Part shown: piece after piece, positions 36,579 to 45,313 of the stretch
Layout: each line of letters opens with the position of its first letter
How positions within the stretch are numbered: the stretch's first letter is position 1
Source of the DNA: Chloroflexota bacterium
GTDB lineage: Bacteria; Chloroflexota; UBA6077; JACCZL01
DNA: 64,000 nt
Direction of reading: 5' to 3'
Assembly: GCA_020845495.1 (NCBI GenBank)
Contig: JADLFM010000165.1
Location: 62,001 to 126,000 of the forward strand
Notes under the pieces: model-generated
Told to the model about the DNA's origin: nothing
Database searches by the model: none
The model's input: only the letters and a program-made list of their open reading frames with translations
Position numbers and translations under genes: made by a program

Positions 36579-37688
36579 ATGACGTCGTATGGGCGCGCGG
36601 TAGTTCTGGCCGAGGTCGGGGCGCCGCTCGAAATCCGTGAGTACCCGGTGCCGGACCCGGAGCCGGGCGCGGCGCTGGTGCACTTGACGCTCTCAAACGT
36701 GTGTGGGTCCGATCTGCACGTCTGGCGAGGCGAACTCGACCCCCGCAAGCGCAACTGGGCGCTGCCTCGCCACCACGGGCACGAGATGACCGGCTACATC
36801 GAGAAGCTTGGCGCAGGGGTAACGGCGGACTCGGATGGGCAGCCGCTCAAGGTGGGCGACCGAGTCGTCTTCCAGTACTTCTTCCCCTGTGGCCGCTGTA
36901 AGAACTGCCTGGCCGGCAAGAGCCGCGCCTGCCCACATCGCTACGACCATGCGGCCGTCCCCTGCGACCAGTGGCCGCACTTCAACGGCGGCTGGGGCGA
37001 CTATTTCTATCTCCGCCCGAACCATACCGTCTTCAAGGTGCCCGATCATCTCTCGGATGACCTGGTGGCCGGGATCAATTGCGCCTTCTCGCAGGTCACC
37101 TGTGGCATGGATGTCGGCAGCCTCCAGATGGGCGAGACGGTCGTCATCCAGGGAGCGGGTGGGCTCGGGCTGTACGCCATTGCCGTGGCCAGGGAGCGGG
37201 GCGCGGGACAGATCATCGTCGTCGACGGCGTGCCGGAGCGGTTGGATCTGGCCGAGGCGTTCGGCGCAGACCAGTTGATCGACATGCGCGACCTGAAGAC
37301 GCCCGAGGACCGGGCCGCCCGAGTCAAGGAATTGACCGGTGGCTGGGGCGCGGACCTTGTGGTAGACGTGGCTGGCTTCCCGCAGGTGGTGGCCGAGGGC
37401 ATGAAGATGATGGCCCAGGGCGCCCGCTATGTCGAGATCGGCAACATCTCGCCGGGCCTGACCTTCGACGCCGACCCGTCGTTCTGGGTCACGAACAATA
37501 GCTCGATCTTCGGCATCCACGTCTACGAGCCGCGCCACTTGCGCGAGGCGCTGCGGCTGATGGACCGGAAGAGCAACCTCTACCCGTTCCACAAGATCAT
37601 CTCGCACCGCTTCCCTCTGGAAGAGGTGAACGAGGTGCTGGCCGCCCAGGACAAGGGCCACATCACCCGCGCCAGCCTGGTGCCGTAG
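36579..37688 (+). CDS. Zinc-dependent medium-chain alcohol dehydrogenase
   Basis: A 369-residue MDR-family NAD(P)-dependent dehydrogenase of the sorbitol/threonine-dehydrogenase type. Catalytic zinc ligands are in SNVCGSDLHVWRGE and PRHHGHEMTGYI; the structural zinc site is PCGRCKNCLAGKSRACPHRY. The Rossmann motif is VIQGAGGLGLYAIA near residue 190. The ribosome-binding site AGGAGG ends exactly before the ATG at 36573, so the start is the ATG at 36579, 6 nt away. It begins a plus-strand series with an enolase-superfamily enzyme, a DHDPS-family lyase and a TPP enzyme, suggesting oxidation of a sugar or sugar alcohol. Confidence 0.92.
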   Translation: MTSYGRAVVLAEVGAPLEIREYPVPDPEPGAALVHLTLSNVCGSDLHVWRGELDPRKRNWALPRHHGHEMTGYIEKLGAGVTADSDGQPLKVGDRVVFQYFFPCGRCKNCLAGKSRACPHRYDHAAVPCDQWPHFNGGWGDYFYLRPNHTVFKVPDHLSDDLVAGINCAFSQVTCGMDVGSLQMGETVVIQGAGGLGLYAIAVARERGAGQIIVVDGVPERLDLAEAFGADQLIDMRDLKTPEDRAARVKELTGGWGADLVVDVAGFPQVVAEGMKMMAQGARYVEIGNISPGLTFDADPSFWVTNNSSIFGIHVYEPRHLREALRLMDRKSNLYPFHKIISHRFPLEEVNEVLAAQDKGHITRASLVP

Positions 37689-37709
37689 ACAAGCGACAGT
37701 CTCCCCGCC

Positions 37710-37747
37710 CCCCGTCCCTTCTCTTGCACGCAAGAGAAGGGACGGGG
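37710..37747. repeat. REP-like palindrome with GCACGC centre
   Basis: Perfect 17-bp arms (CCCCGTCCCTTCTCTTG) flank a CACG loop. The centre and layout match the palindrome at 21791-21844 while the arm bases differ in a compensating way. It separates the dehydrogenase stop from the enolase-superfamily gene start. Confidence 0.9.
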
Positions 37748-37774
37748 CCGAGCGGGCCTTGAAGGACGGACGCC

Positions 37775-38938
37775 GTGAAGATCGCCGACATCCAGATCGT
37801 GCCGTTTCGCTGGAAGGTGGATCGGTACCTGAACGGCCAGCCCCTGCCGAAGACCGAGGTCACGCAGACCGTCACCAAGATCGTTACCGACGACGGGTTG
37901 GAGGGCTACTACTTCGGCGGTGGTTCGCATGGCGACGAGGAGGGGCTCCACGAGCACGCGCGGGCCTACATCCGCCAGCGCGTCCTGCCGCTGCTTGCCG
38001 GCCAGGATCCGTTCGACCGCGAGAAGTTCTGGAAGTGGCTCTGGGCGATCAACGCCCCCGAGCACGTCGTCGGCGTCGTCGATATGGCGCTCTGGGATCT
38101 GGCCGGCCGCGCCGCCGGCCTGCCCGTCTTCAAGCTGCTTGGCGGCGCGCGCGACAAGGTGCGAGCCTATGCCAGCACCTATCCGAACATGGGCATGCCC
38201 GAGAACTATGCCGAGCATGCGCTGGCCTGCAAGCGCCAGGGCTACACGGCGTACAAGATTCACCCCTACTACACCTGGGATCCGGCGACCCAGCAGCCCT
38301 GCCCGGGCCGACCCTCACACATCGACTGGGACGTGCGGGTGTGCCGAGCGGTCCGTGATGCCGTCGGCGACGACATGGTGCTGATGTACGACCCGTGGGG
38401 CACGTACCATACCGTCGAAGAGGCGATCCGAGTCGGCCGGGAACTGGAGCGGCTGAACTTCTACTGGTTCGAGCACCCGATGCCCGAGTATCGCGTCGAG
38501 TCGTACGTCCGGCTCGCGCGTGAGTTGACCATCCCGATCCTGTCGCCCGAGATCGCCGAGGGGAACGTCTTCACCCGCGCCGACTGGATTCTGCGCGGCG
38601 CCTCGGACATGAGCCGTATGGACGTCAATCGCGGCGGCATCACGGCCGCCAAGAAGACGGCCATCGTCTGCGAGGCGTACGGGGTGAAATGCGAGATCCA
38701 CATGAGCGGCTGGGGTAACCTCCAGCTCCTTGGCTCGGTGAGCGAGGACACCTGCGAGTATTACGAGAAGGGGCTGCTCGCGCCCGGCGTCGACTACGAC
38801 GCGCCGCTGCCGTACCTGCGCGAGAACCCGGACCCGCTCGACGCAGACGGCTACGTGCAGATCCCGCAAAAGCCTGGCCTTGGGTACGACATCGTCTGGG
38901 ACTACATTGACGAGCACCGCATCCCAGAGGCGAGGTAG
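37775..38938 (+). CDS. Enolase-superfamily (mandelate racemase/sugar-acid dehydratase) protein
   Basis: A 387-residue enzyme of the mandelate racemase subgroup, whose members abstract a proton next to a carboxylate, usually to dehydrate sugar acids. The N-terminal capping domain is followed by the barrel with YKIHPYYTWD (the base on strand 2), LMYDPWGTY (first Mg ligand), YWFEHPMPEY (second) and LSPEIAEGN (third), then DVNRGGITAA and CEIHMSGWGN (catalytic His). The GTG at 37775 is the first start after the palindrome. The neighbouring DHDPS-family aldolase suggests dehydration of an aldonate to a 2-keto-3-deoxy acid that is then cleaved; the sugar is unknown. Confidence 0.9.
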   Translation: MKIADIQIVPFRWKVDRYLNGQPLPKTEVTQTVTKIVTDDGLEGYYFGGGSHGDEEGLHEHARAYIRQRVLPLLAGQDPFDREKFWKWLWAINAPEHVVGVVDMALWDLAGRAAGLPVFKLLGGARDKVRAYASTYPNMGMPENYAEHALACKRQGYTAYKIHPYYTWDPATQQPCPGRPSHIDWDVRVCRAVRDAVGDDMVLMYDPWGTYHTVEEAIRVGRELERLNFYWFEHPMPEYRVESYVRLARELTIPILSPEIAEGNVFTRADWILRGASDMSRMDVNRGGITAAKKTAIVCEAYGVKCEIHMSGWGNLQLLGSVSEDTCEYYEKGLLAPGVDYDAPLPYLRENPDPLDADGYVQIPQKPGLGYDIVWDYIDEHRIPEAR

Positions 38939-38950
38939 GAGGGAGGCCAG

Positions 38951-39838
38951 ATGGCCGAGGTAGTCATGCAGGGGATCTATCCGATCCTGCTGACTCCATT
39001 CGACGAGCGCGACCGCATCGACGAGGACGGCCTGCGGAGCGAGGTCGAGTTCGTTATCGCGAACGGGGTTCACGGCGTGGGCCTCGCAATCGGCAGCGAA
39101 CTCCTGAAGATGACCGAGGACGAGCGCCGGCACGTGACGACGCTCGTCGTCGATCAGGTGCGCGGGCGTGTCCCGGTCGTGGTCAACACCGGTGCGCAGG
39201 CGAACGTGGTAGCCGCGCTCTACAGCCGGCAAGCCGAGGAGCTTGGCGCCAACGCCGTGATGTGCATGCCGCCCTCGATGGGCGTGTCTGGGACCGAGGT
39301 CCGCTCGTACTTCCGAGCCATCTCGGATGCCGTGCGGGTGCCGGTGTTCATTCAGGACACCATCTACACGCCCGTCGGAGCCAGGCTGATCCGGCAGATC
39401 GCCGAGGAGAGCGAGCACGTCCGCTACGCCAAAGTCGAGAGTCCGCCGCAGGCCGAGATGGTACGTGAGGCGGTGCAGCGGGGCGGCGAGCGAGTCACGA
39501 TCTTCGGAGGCGCGGCCGGCACCTACTTCATCGAGGAGCTACGACGGGGGAGCCGGGGCACCATGCCCTGGCCGAGCAGCCCGGCCGAGTTCGTGAAGGT
39601 CTGGAATCTCTGGCAGGCGGGCGACCATGACGGCGCGCGTGAGGTGTTCGACCGCGAGCTTGCTCCGCCGATCCGGGTCTCCACGACCGGGGTGCGGCTC
39701 GGCCACAGCGTGCACAAGGAGATTCTGCGTCGACGCGGCATCTTCCGTTCGTCCCGGGTGCGCGCCCCGTCCGACCCGCTCGACGCCGTTACGGCGCGTG
39801 AGCTCGAGCAGGTCTGCGAGCGGCTCGGCATCGGCTGA
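38951..39838 (+). CDS. Dihydrodipicolinate synthase/N-acetylneuraminate lyase family aldolase
   Basis: A 295-residue class I aldolase. Family features are YPILLTPFDERDRIDEDGLR at the start, GVHGVGLAIGSELLKMTEDE (the usual GTTGE becomes AIGSE), IQDTIYTPVGARL and the Schiff-base lysine in VRYAKVESPP near residue 163. It starts 12 nt after the enolase-superfamily gene with GGAGGGAGG just upstream, so the two are co-translated. True DapA is unlikely in this context; a 2-keto-3-deoxy-acid aldolase or dehydratase acting on the neighbour's product fits better, as an inference. Confidence 0.9.
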   Translation: MAEVVMQGIYPILLTPFDERDRIDEDGLRSEVEFVIANGVHGVGLAIGSELLKMTEDERRHVTTLVVDQVRGRVPVVVNTGAQANVVAALYSRQAEELGANAVMCMPPSMGVSGTEVRSYFRAISDAVRVPVFIQDTIYTPVGARLIRQIAEESEHVRYAKVESPPQAEMVREAVQRGGERVTIFGGAAGTYFIEELRRGSRGTMPWPSSPAEFVKVWNLWQAGDHDGAREVFDRELAPPIRVSTTGVRLGHSVHKEILRRRGIFRSSRVRAPSDPLDAVTARELEQVCERLGIG

Positions 39839-39904
39839 GCCGCCCGTGCCATCTGAGCCGCCGTGCCAACTGGGCCGCCCGTGCTAGCTGAGCCGCTGGC
39901 ACTA
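39833..39904. repeat. Degenerate 17-19 bp tandem repeats after the aldolase gene
   Basis: Three to four imperfect copies of a unit like CTGAGCCGCCCGTGCCA begin over the aldolase stop codon and run into the spacer. The copies vary in length, so this is an old or degenerating slippage array. Confidence 0.6.
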
Positions 39905-40103
39905 GCAGTGCGGTCTCGGGGTGCACGCCCTTGTCGAGCCGCGGCCTGGTAGCGCCCCCGGTACGCTACTCGCACAACTCCGGTGCGAGTGCCCGCTCCC
40001 AAGTTGTTGGAGTACGCACGGTAGCTCCGGTGCGGCCGAGTGTGCGGGACGCCAGGAACGGCTACGATGTCGAGCCAGCAGCGCGCGGAGAGGCAGGTGC
40101 AGC

Positions 40104-41780
40104 ATGGTCCAGGTCGCCGGTACGCTTCAGGACACCGCCCGACTGACCGGCGGGCAGGCGCTCGTCCAGTCGCTCGTCCTCGAGGGCGTCGACACGATCT
40201 TCGCCATCCCCGGCATTCAGCTTGACTGGGCGTTCGACGCCCTCTATGCCGAGCGCCAGCGCATGCGTATCGTTCATACCCGCCACGAGCAGGCGGCAGG
40301 CTACATGGCCGACGGCTACGCTCGCGCCACCGGTCGAGTGGGGGTGTACCTCGTCGTGCCGGGGCCGGGTGTCCTCAACACGGGGGCTGCGCTCGCGACG
40401 GCCTACGCCTGCAACTCGCGCGTTCTCTGCCTGACCGGGCAGATTCAATCCGATCTGATCGAGGGCAGTCGCGGTGTCCTCCACGAAATCCCGGATCAGC
40501 TTGGCGTGCTGCGCCATCTGACCAAATGGGCTGCCCGAGGCACCAGCCCCCAGGAGATTCCCGGCCTCGTCCACGAGGCGTTTCGCCAGATTCGGAGCGG
40601 CCGGACCCGCCCGGCCGCGCTCGAGATCCCACCGGACGTGCTCGCGACGACCCGCGAGGTCACGCTCGGAGAGCCGTTGCCGCCGATTGTCGAGGGTGGC
40701 GATCCGGACCGACTGGCGCAGGCGGCTGTGACGCTCGGGCAGGCCGAACGACCGCTCATCGTCGCCGGGGGCGGGGTGCTCGCGGCCGGCGCCTGGGAGG
40801 AGCTACGGGAGCTTGCCGAGCAGCTTGGCGCGCCGGTCCTGATGACCGGCAACGGCCTCGGCAGCCTGCCAGCCTCGCATCCGCTCGCACTCACACTGCT
40901 GGCGTTGCCAGAGCTGTTGCCGACGGCCGACGCCGTGCTGGCGGTCGGGTCACGAATCACGTTCTATCCGAATCGCTCCATCACACCGCCGCCCGGCGTG
41001 CCCCTCATCCGGATCGACGCCGACGGCACTCAACTGTATCGCGGCACGCCGGCCGCCATCGGCATCGTGGCGGACGCGAAGCTCGCGCTTGGTACGCTAG
41101 TCGAAGGCGTCGCCGAGTACCCGCGTGAGCGGCCGGACCGCCGCGCCGAGCTCGCTGCATTGAAGGCAGCGCTCGCCGACGACCTCGACACGCTGGAGCC
41201 GCAGGGGTCGTTCGGACGTGCCCTCCGCGAGGAGCTACCAGACGACACCATCTTCGTCAGCGAGAGCACCCAGGTTGGTTACTGGGCGACCAACAACGGA
41301 CTACGCATCGAGCGCCCGCGCGGGTTCCTGACCTCAGGCTACCAGGGCACGCTCGGCTATGGTTTCCCGACTGCGCTGGGCGCCCAGGTCGGGCGGCCGG
41401 ATCGGCGGGTCGTCTCGCTGAACGGTGACGGCGGCTTCATGTTCAACGTCCAGGAGCTAGCAACCGCCGTCCAGCACCACATCCCGCTCATCACGGTCGT
41501 CTTCGACGACGGCGCCTACGGCAACGTGCGCCGCATTCAGGAGCACCAGTTCGGGGGTCGGACCATCGCCTCGGACCTGCGCAACCCACCGTTCGCGAAG
41601 CTTGCCGAGGCGTTCGGCATGCTGGGTCTCCGCGCCGAGGAGCCGGAGGAGCTACGCGCGGCCCTCCGCACCGCCCTCAGCCATGACGGCCCGGTCCTGA
41701 TCGAGGTGCCAGTCGGCCCAATGCCGCAGTTACAGCAGCACCTACAGGCCCGCCGCGCCCGGCGCAAGGGCGCCGGGTAG
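40104..41780 (+). CDS. Thiamine-diphosphate-dependent enzyme of the acetolactate synthase family
   Basis: A 558-residue three-domain TPP enzyme. The N-terminal domain has the activating glutamate in IVHTRHEQAAGYMADGYARA; the C-terminal domain has the cofactor motif LNGDGGFMFNVQELATAVQH through DDGAYGN. The middle domain includes GGGVLAAGAWEEL. The active-site context differs from anabolic IlvB (no adjacent small subunit), so it is a catabolic or oxalyl/benzoylformate-like decarboxylase or synthase; substrate unknown. The ATG at 40104 is selected because it directly precedes the conserved LTGGQALVQSLVLEGVDTIF region; an upstream frame is Cys/Arg-rich. It probably belongs to the sugar-acid series but sits 265 nt after the aldolase gene. 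Confidence 0.88.
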   Translation: MVQVAGTLQDTARLTGGQALVQSLVLEGVDTIFAIPGIQLDWAFDALYAERQRMRIVHTRHEQAAGYMADGYARATGRVGVYLVVPGPGVLNTGAALATAYACNSRVLCLTGQIQSDLIEGSRGVLHEIPDQLGVLRHLTKWAARGTSPQEIPGLVHEAFRQIRSGRTRPAALEIPPDVLATTREVTLGEPLPPIVEGGDPDRLAQAAVTLGQAERPLIVAGGGVLAAGAWEELRELAEQLGAPVLMTGNGLGSLPASHPLALTLLALPELLPTADAVLAVGSRITFYPNRSITPPPGVPLIRIDADGTQLYRGTPAAIGIVADAKLALGTLVEGVAEYPRERPDRRAELAALKAALADDLDTLEPQGSFGRALREELPDDTIFVSESTQVGYWATNNGLRIERPRGFLTSGYQGTLGYGFPTALGAQVGRPDRRVVSLNGDGGFMFNVQELATAVQHHIPLITVVFDDGAYGNVRRIQEHQFGGRTIASDLRNPPFAKLAEAFGMLGLRAEEPEELRAALRTALSHDGPVLIEVPVGPMPQLQQHLQARRARRKGAG

Positions 41781-41790
41781 GCGGGCCTGT
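41744..41790 (+). terminator. Two-tier hairpin spanning the TPP-enzyme stop codon
   Basis: Outer arms of 11 bp (ACAGGCCCGCC) and inner arms of 8 bp (CCCGGCGC) with an AAGG loop form a large stem. The TAG stop at 41778-41780 lies in the outer descending side. It probably terminates or protects the transcript end before the convergent SRPBCC gene. Confidence 0.65.
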
Positions 41791-41826
41791 CGGAGTGGCA
41801 GGTACGCCGGGCAGGCAGGTCTCGTC

Positions 41827-42279
41827 TCAGCGCAAGGCCTGCCAGCGCGCGTAGCCGTCGAGGTGGTCGAGCTCGCGCAGGTACAGTCTGCTGAGGGCGC
41901 GTGGTGCAAACAGGCGCTCGAAGACGCCTTTGATGCCGCCCGTCCCACGCCAACGCGTCTCGATCCGCACGCGCGAGGCCGACCCTTCGGGGATCACCGT
42001 GAACGTCGTCACCGCCGTGGAAAGCTGATCCGACTCGCGGAGCACTCGCCCTGGCTCCGGCTCGTCGACTCGCATTCGGAACGCTCGACTGCGCCAGCCA
42101 GCTTTGATCCAAAACGAGGCGATGGTTCCCGCTCCGATCCCGCCCTGTTCGGCCCGGAAGTCGGTGAAGGCAGGTGGGAGCCAGCGCGGATGATGCTCGC
42201 GATAGTCGGCGATGTACTGGTACACACGGTCGGCTGGGGCGCCAATCGGGCGCTCGGCGGCGACGTAGACCTCAGCCAT
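41827..42279 (-). CDS. SRPBCC (START-like) family protein
   Basis: A 150-residue protein with the polyketide cyclase/START-like fold, which forms a deep pocket for hydrophobic ligands. The pattern fits the family: an opening strand AEVYVAAERPIGAPADRVYQ, the helix YIADYREHHPRWLPPAF, GGIGAGTIASFW, and a long C-terminal helix ending LRELDHLDGYARWQAL. No catalytic residue can be assigned. Its ATG is 2 nt after the stop of the penicillin-acylase-like gene, so the two are translationally linked. Confidence 0.85.
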   Translation of the reverse strand: MAEVYVAAERPIGAPADRVYQYIADYREHHPRWLPPAFTDFRAEQGGIGAGTIASFWIKAGWRSRAFRMRVDEPEPGRVLRESDQLSTAVTTFTVIPEGSASRVRIETRWRGTGGIKGVFERLFAPRALSRLYLRELDHLDGYARWQALR

Positions 42280-42281
42280 GC

Positions 42282-44885
42282 TTATCCCTCCGGTTCGAGC
42301 CGCAGTGTCGCTTCGGCGTTTACCTCGACGTCAGCCCGGTCCATCCAGAGCGGGTGATACCGGCCGGCAAGCCAGTCATCGAGTTGATCGCCGTAGTGAG
42401 GACTAGCCGGGTTGCCGGCATTGCCAGCCGTGTTCACACCGCGTGCCTGCGCTGGTTCAGCCAGATCCGCCAGGAACCGGTAATGGGGACCACTCGTCGT
42501 GGCGAAGCGGTCGCGGACGACGTAGCCGTTCTGATTCAGGACGCTGCCGCCACCGGGACAGGGACGCGGTCCAAGGTCGAAGAACTCCGCGAACGCCGGT
42601 CGCCCGGCCGAGAGGGCGTGCGTCAAGGTGAGCGGGTGGAGCCGGCCCCAGGTCCAGCGCCGCCGATCCGCTCCCAGTTTCTCGGCGAGCCAGGTGAGAG
42701 CCTCGGCCATCGCGGCACGGGCTTCACCGCGAGTAGCCGATGCGAACCAGGGCACGTCAGGCTCGAGGAGCAGATCGTGGGCGACAGCGTTGGCCGCGCC
42801 GGCCATCTGCTCTACGAGGTGGGCCGGGAAGCGAGCAGCGGCGATACGGCGGCACCAGCGCCACCAGAATGCGGCGAACAGCGAGGCGCCGATGCTCCCG
42901 ACCGTGTAGCGGCTGTCCCAACGACGGATGACACGGCTCGCCCAGGCGAAGTCGTCACACTCCGAGGACGGTGTGCTCCGAGATGCATCACGCATGGATG
43001 CTGAACGTTCGGATGATTGACTGTTGGACGGCGCGTCGGCGAGCAGGCCGGCCAGGGCGCGCTTCACCTCGGCGACGCGCTCAGAGTAGACGTCGTTCTG
43101 CATCGCCCCCATGTCGTCGAGAGTGAACGGACCCTTGCGGCCCGGCGTGAACGGCCCGGTGCCCTCCAACCATGCGCGAATGCGTCGACCTCGGTAGCCG
43201 TCGCCGTAAGCGCCGTAGAGCGGCAGATCGCTGCCGATCGGGTGGGGCCGTTGATTTGCCGAGGCGGTCCAGCCGCGCGGCGGGTCGGCCTCGGCCGGGA
43301 GCACCTCGAACGGGAGCGGATCGTGCCAGGCGTCGGCCGGATTGGTGGGCGAGCGGAAGCCGCGTGTTGCTCGTCCGCGCACCGGGAAGCGAATCCGCAT
43401 CTGGAAGCCGATGTGCCCCTGGCTGTCGGCAAAGCCGGGGTTCTGACCAGAGAAATGCCAGTCGCGGTGAGTGGCACGAACCTCGTAGGCGGTCTGCGCG
43501 CGGGACAGCGCAAAGCCGGCCCCAATCGAGTCTCGCGGCTCCAACCCCACCCAGCGTAGCGCGAGCGGCGGATCACCACCGGTCGGATCAATACCTGGGA
43601 TCAGGTGATTGACGATGGGGCCATGCGGACCGGTCCTGACGGTGAGCGTGACCGGCTCGGCGCCCCGCACCCGGATCGTCTCCTCGCGCCGCTCCAGCGT
43701 GGTCCAACCGTCGCCATCGCGCACCTCATTGGGGTTCGCCGGGTTCGGCTCCTCGGCGTACAGGTCGCGGACCGAGGAGACGTTGTTCGTCAGTCCCCAG
43801 GCGGCGCCACGGGTCCGGCCGTTGTGGACGAGCGGCATGCCGACGTCGGCGATGCCGATGACGTCGAGCGAGCCGCCGACGAGGTGCACCTCGTAGCGAG
43901 TAGACGGCTGGTAGTAGGGGACGTGACCGTCGCTTGCCAGGAGTGGCGCTCCGCTCGACGACATCCCCGGTCCGACGCACCACTGATTGCTGCCCTGGGG
44001 CTCTTTCGATCCATCTGGTGCCCCCTGGCCCCGGCCGTGAGCGTCCCGCGCACCATCCGATGACGGCACGATCGTCTCATATGGGGCTTCGACGGACAAG
44101 AACCGGGCGGCAAGGTCCGGTGGCAGCAGGCGTTGGGCGACCTCGCCGATGACGATGGTCTCGATCCGCCCGCTGAATTGCCAGAGCGAGGCCCGCGCGA
44201 TGGTCACGGTATCGACGGCACGCCAGGGTGCCATCGGGATGCCCAGGACATCGAACTCGGGGGGCAGATCGTCGCCGAACGCGTCAATGGCGGCGTTGAC
44301 ACCGTGCGCGTACGCTTCGAGCAGGCGGCGCGTCTCCGGGGACTGGCTGCTCTGCTCCGCCTCCGCGATTCGGTCGAAGCGCAGGGTGCGGGCCGTCGTG
44401 TCGCTGGCGAGGCCCGCCGGTCCGAGCACTTCGGCGAGCGTGCCGTACGCCCAGCGGCGGCGATACTCCAACTGCCAGAGCCGATCCTGTCCGACCACGA
44501 AACCAAGCCCGACGTAGGCATCCTCTTCGCTCTGGGCGAAGACGTGCGGGATGCCGTGGCGGTCGCGCACGATCTCGACCGGGCGCGCTACAGCCGCGTT
44601 GAACTGTCCACTGGTCTGGGGCAGCGTACGGGTCAGGTACTCGCGCACGCGGCGCCGGGCGGTGGCGGTCGAGACGCCGTGAGCGGCCGCCACCTCGGCA
44701 AGTGGACGGTCACCCTGAAGCGCCGCGATGGCGAAGGTGCGGGCGGCCTCGCCGGCCCGAGCCCGCCCGTTGGTGTCGCGCGACCCGTCGCCCGAACTGT
44801 TACCCCGGCCCCCACTCGCTCCGGTGTCGCGTCGCTCTCGATTGCCGCGCGTAGTCGCCGACGTTCCGACCTCGGTTGTCACCAC
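42282..44885 (-). CDS. Penicillin-acylase-family Ntn hydrolase with N-terminal HTH-like segment
   Basis: An 867-residue S45-family proenzyme. The alpha-chain signature is VEIVRDRHGIPHVFAQSEED then GLGFVVGQDRLWQLEYRRR. The autocleavage site is GSNQWCVGP near residue 298, whose Ser becomes the N-terminal nucleophile of the beta chain; ASDGHVPYY and LTNNVSSVRDLY follow as expected. Homologues in Gram-negatives have an export signal; here the first 45 residues are Gly/Arg-rich and residues about 47-85 resemble a helix-turn-helix (GDRPLAEVAAAHGVSTATAR), so it appears cytosolic. A low-complexity Ser-rich insertion lies near residue 630. Substrate unknown (N-acyl amino acid or lactone are possibilities). 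The start is a GTG at 44885. Confidence 0.88.
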   Translation of the reverse strand: MVTTEVGTSATTRGNRERRDTGASGGRGNSSGDGSRDTNGRARAGEAARTFAIAALQGDRPLAEVAAAHGVSTATARRRVREYLTRTLPQTSGQFNAAVARPVEIVRDRHGIPHVFAQSEEDAYVGLGFVVGQDRLWQLEYRRRWAYGTLAEVLGPAGLASDTTARTLRFDRIAEAEQSSQSPETRRLLEAYAHGVNAAIDAFGDDLPPEFDVLGIPMAPWRAVDTVTIARASLWQFSGRIETIVIGEVAQRLLPPDLAARFLSVEAPYETIVPSSDGARDAHGRGQGAPDGSKEPQGSNQWCVGPGMSSSGAPLLASDGHVPYYQPSTRYEVHLVGGSLDVIGIADVGMPLVHNGRTRGAAWGLTNNVSSVRDLYAEEPNPANPNEVRDGDGWTTLERREETIRVRGAEPVTLTVRTGPHGPIVNHLIPGIDPTGGDPPLALRWVGLEPRDSIGAGFALSRAQTAYEVRATHRDWHFSGQNPGFADSQGHIGFQMRIRFPVRGRATRGFRSPTNPADAWHDPLPFEVLPAEADPPRGWTASANQRPHPIGSDLPLYGAYGDGYRGRRIRAWLEGTGPFTPGRKGPFTLDDMGAMQNDVYSERVAEVKRALAGLLADAPSNSQSSERSASMRDASRSTPSSECDDFAWASRVIRRWDSRYTVGSIGASLFAAFWWRWCRRIAAARFPAHLVEQMAGAANAVAHDLLLEPDVPWFASATRGEARAAMAEALTWLAEKLGADRRRWTWGRLHPLTLTHALSAGRPAFAEFFDLGPRPCPGGGSVLNQNGYVVRDRFATTSGPHYRFLADLAEPAQARGVNTAGNAGNPASPHYGDQLDDWLAGRYHPLWMDRADVEVNAEATLRLEPEG

Positions 44886-45313
44886 GGTCCTCGCCCCCTC
44901 ACACCTGCCAGCACGCTCTCATGCCTGCCGGCGCCTCGTCGCGGTCGCCAGCCGCCCTCCATCCGCGCCGCTGAGCGGTCCCCGTCATCGGGCCACATCT
45001 GGGGAGGGTACCGACGCCCCCGACCAGTGTCAAATCAGACCGAAAGAGCAGGTCGTAAGGACGGCTTTCCATCATATGCGCGCCTGGCCGTACAGGCCCG
45101 CTCCTTGGGGCCACGACTGAGACGGCCCCGCTCCTGGACGGGGCTGCCTGCACCGTCTGAACCCGCGCCGGCGTGACAAGCCCGACGTGACACGTGTCCG
45201 TGTGACAGACCTGACGTGACAGGTGTCAGCCGCTTCTCGGGGCAGCCGTCCCGACTACGGTGACCGCTCTCGCCCGTATGCTCTATCGAATCTCCGTGCT
45301 TCCTGAGGCTCCG
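44886..45313. other. Divergent intergenic region with repeated dyads
   Basis: About 430 bases between the acylase homologue and the selenoprotein candidate. Near its right part are two related palindromic elements (45184-45227). No other feature or gene was supported. Confidence 0.6.
45184..45227. promoter_or_regulatory. Two dyad elements upstream of the selenoprotein candidate
   Basis: GACGTGACACGTGTC at 45184-45198 and GACGTGACAGGTGTC at 45213-45227 differ by one base and start 29 bp apart. Each contains a TGACAnnTGTCA-like inverted repeat. They lie about 90-130 bp before the start codon at 45314 and look like paired operator sites. Confidence 0.5.

Noticed and set aside
38951..39838. True dapA (lysine synthesis)
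   Set aside because: The gene is coupled to an enolase-superfamily dehydratase gene and the GTTGE motif is altered, so lysine biosynthesis is unlikely.
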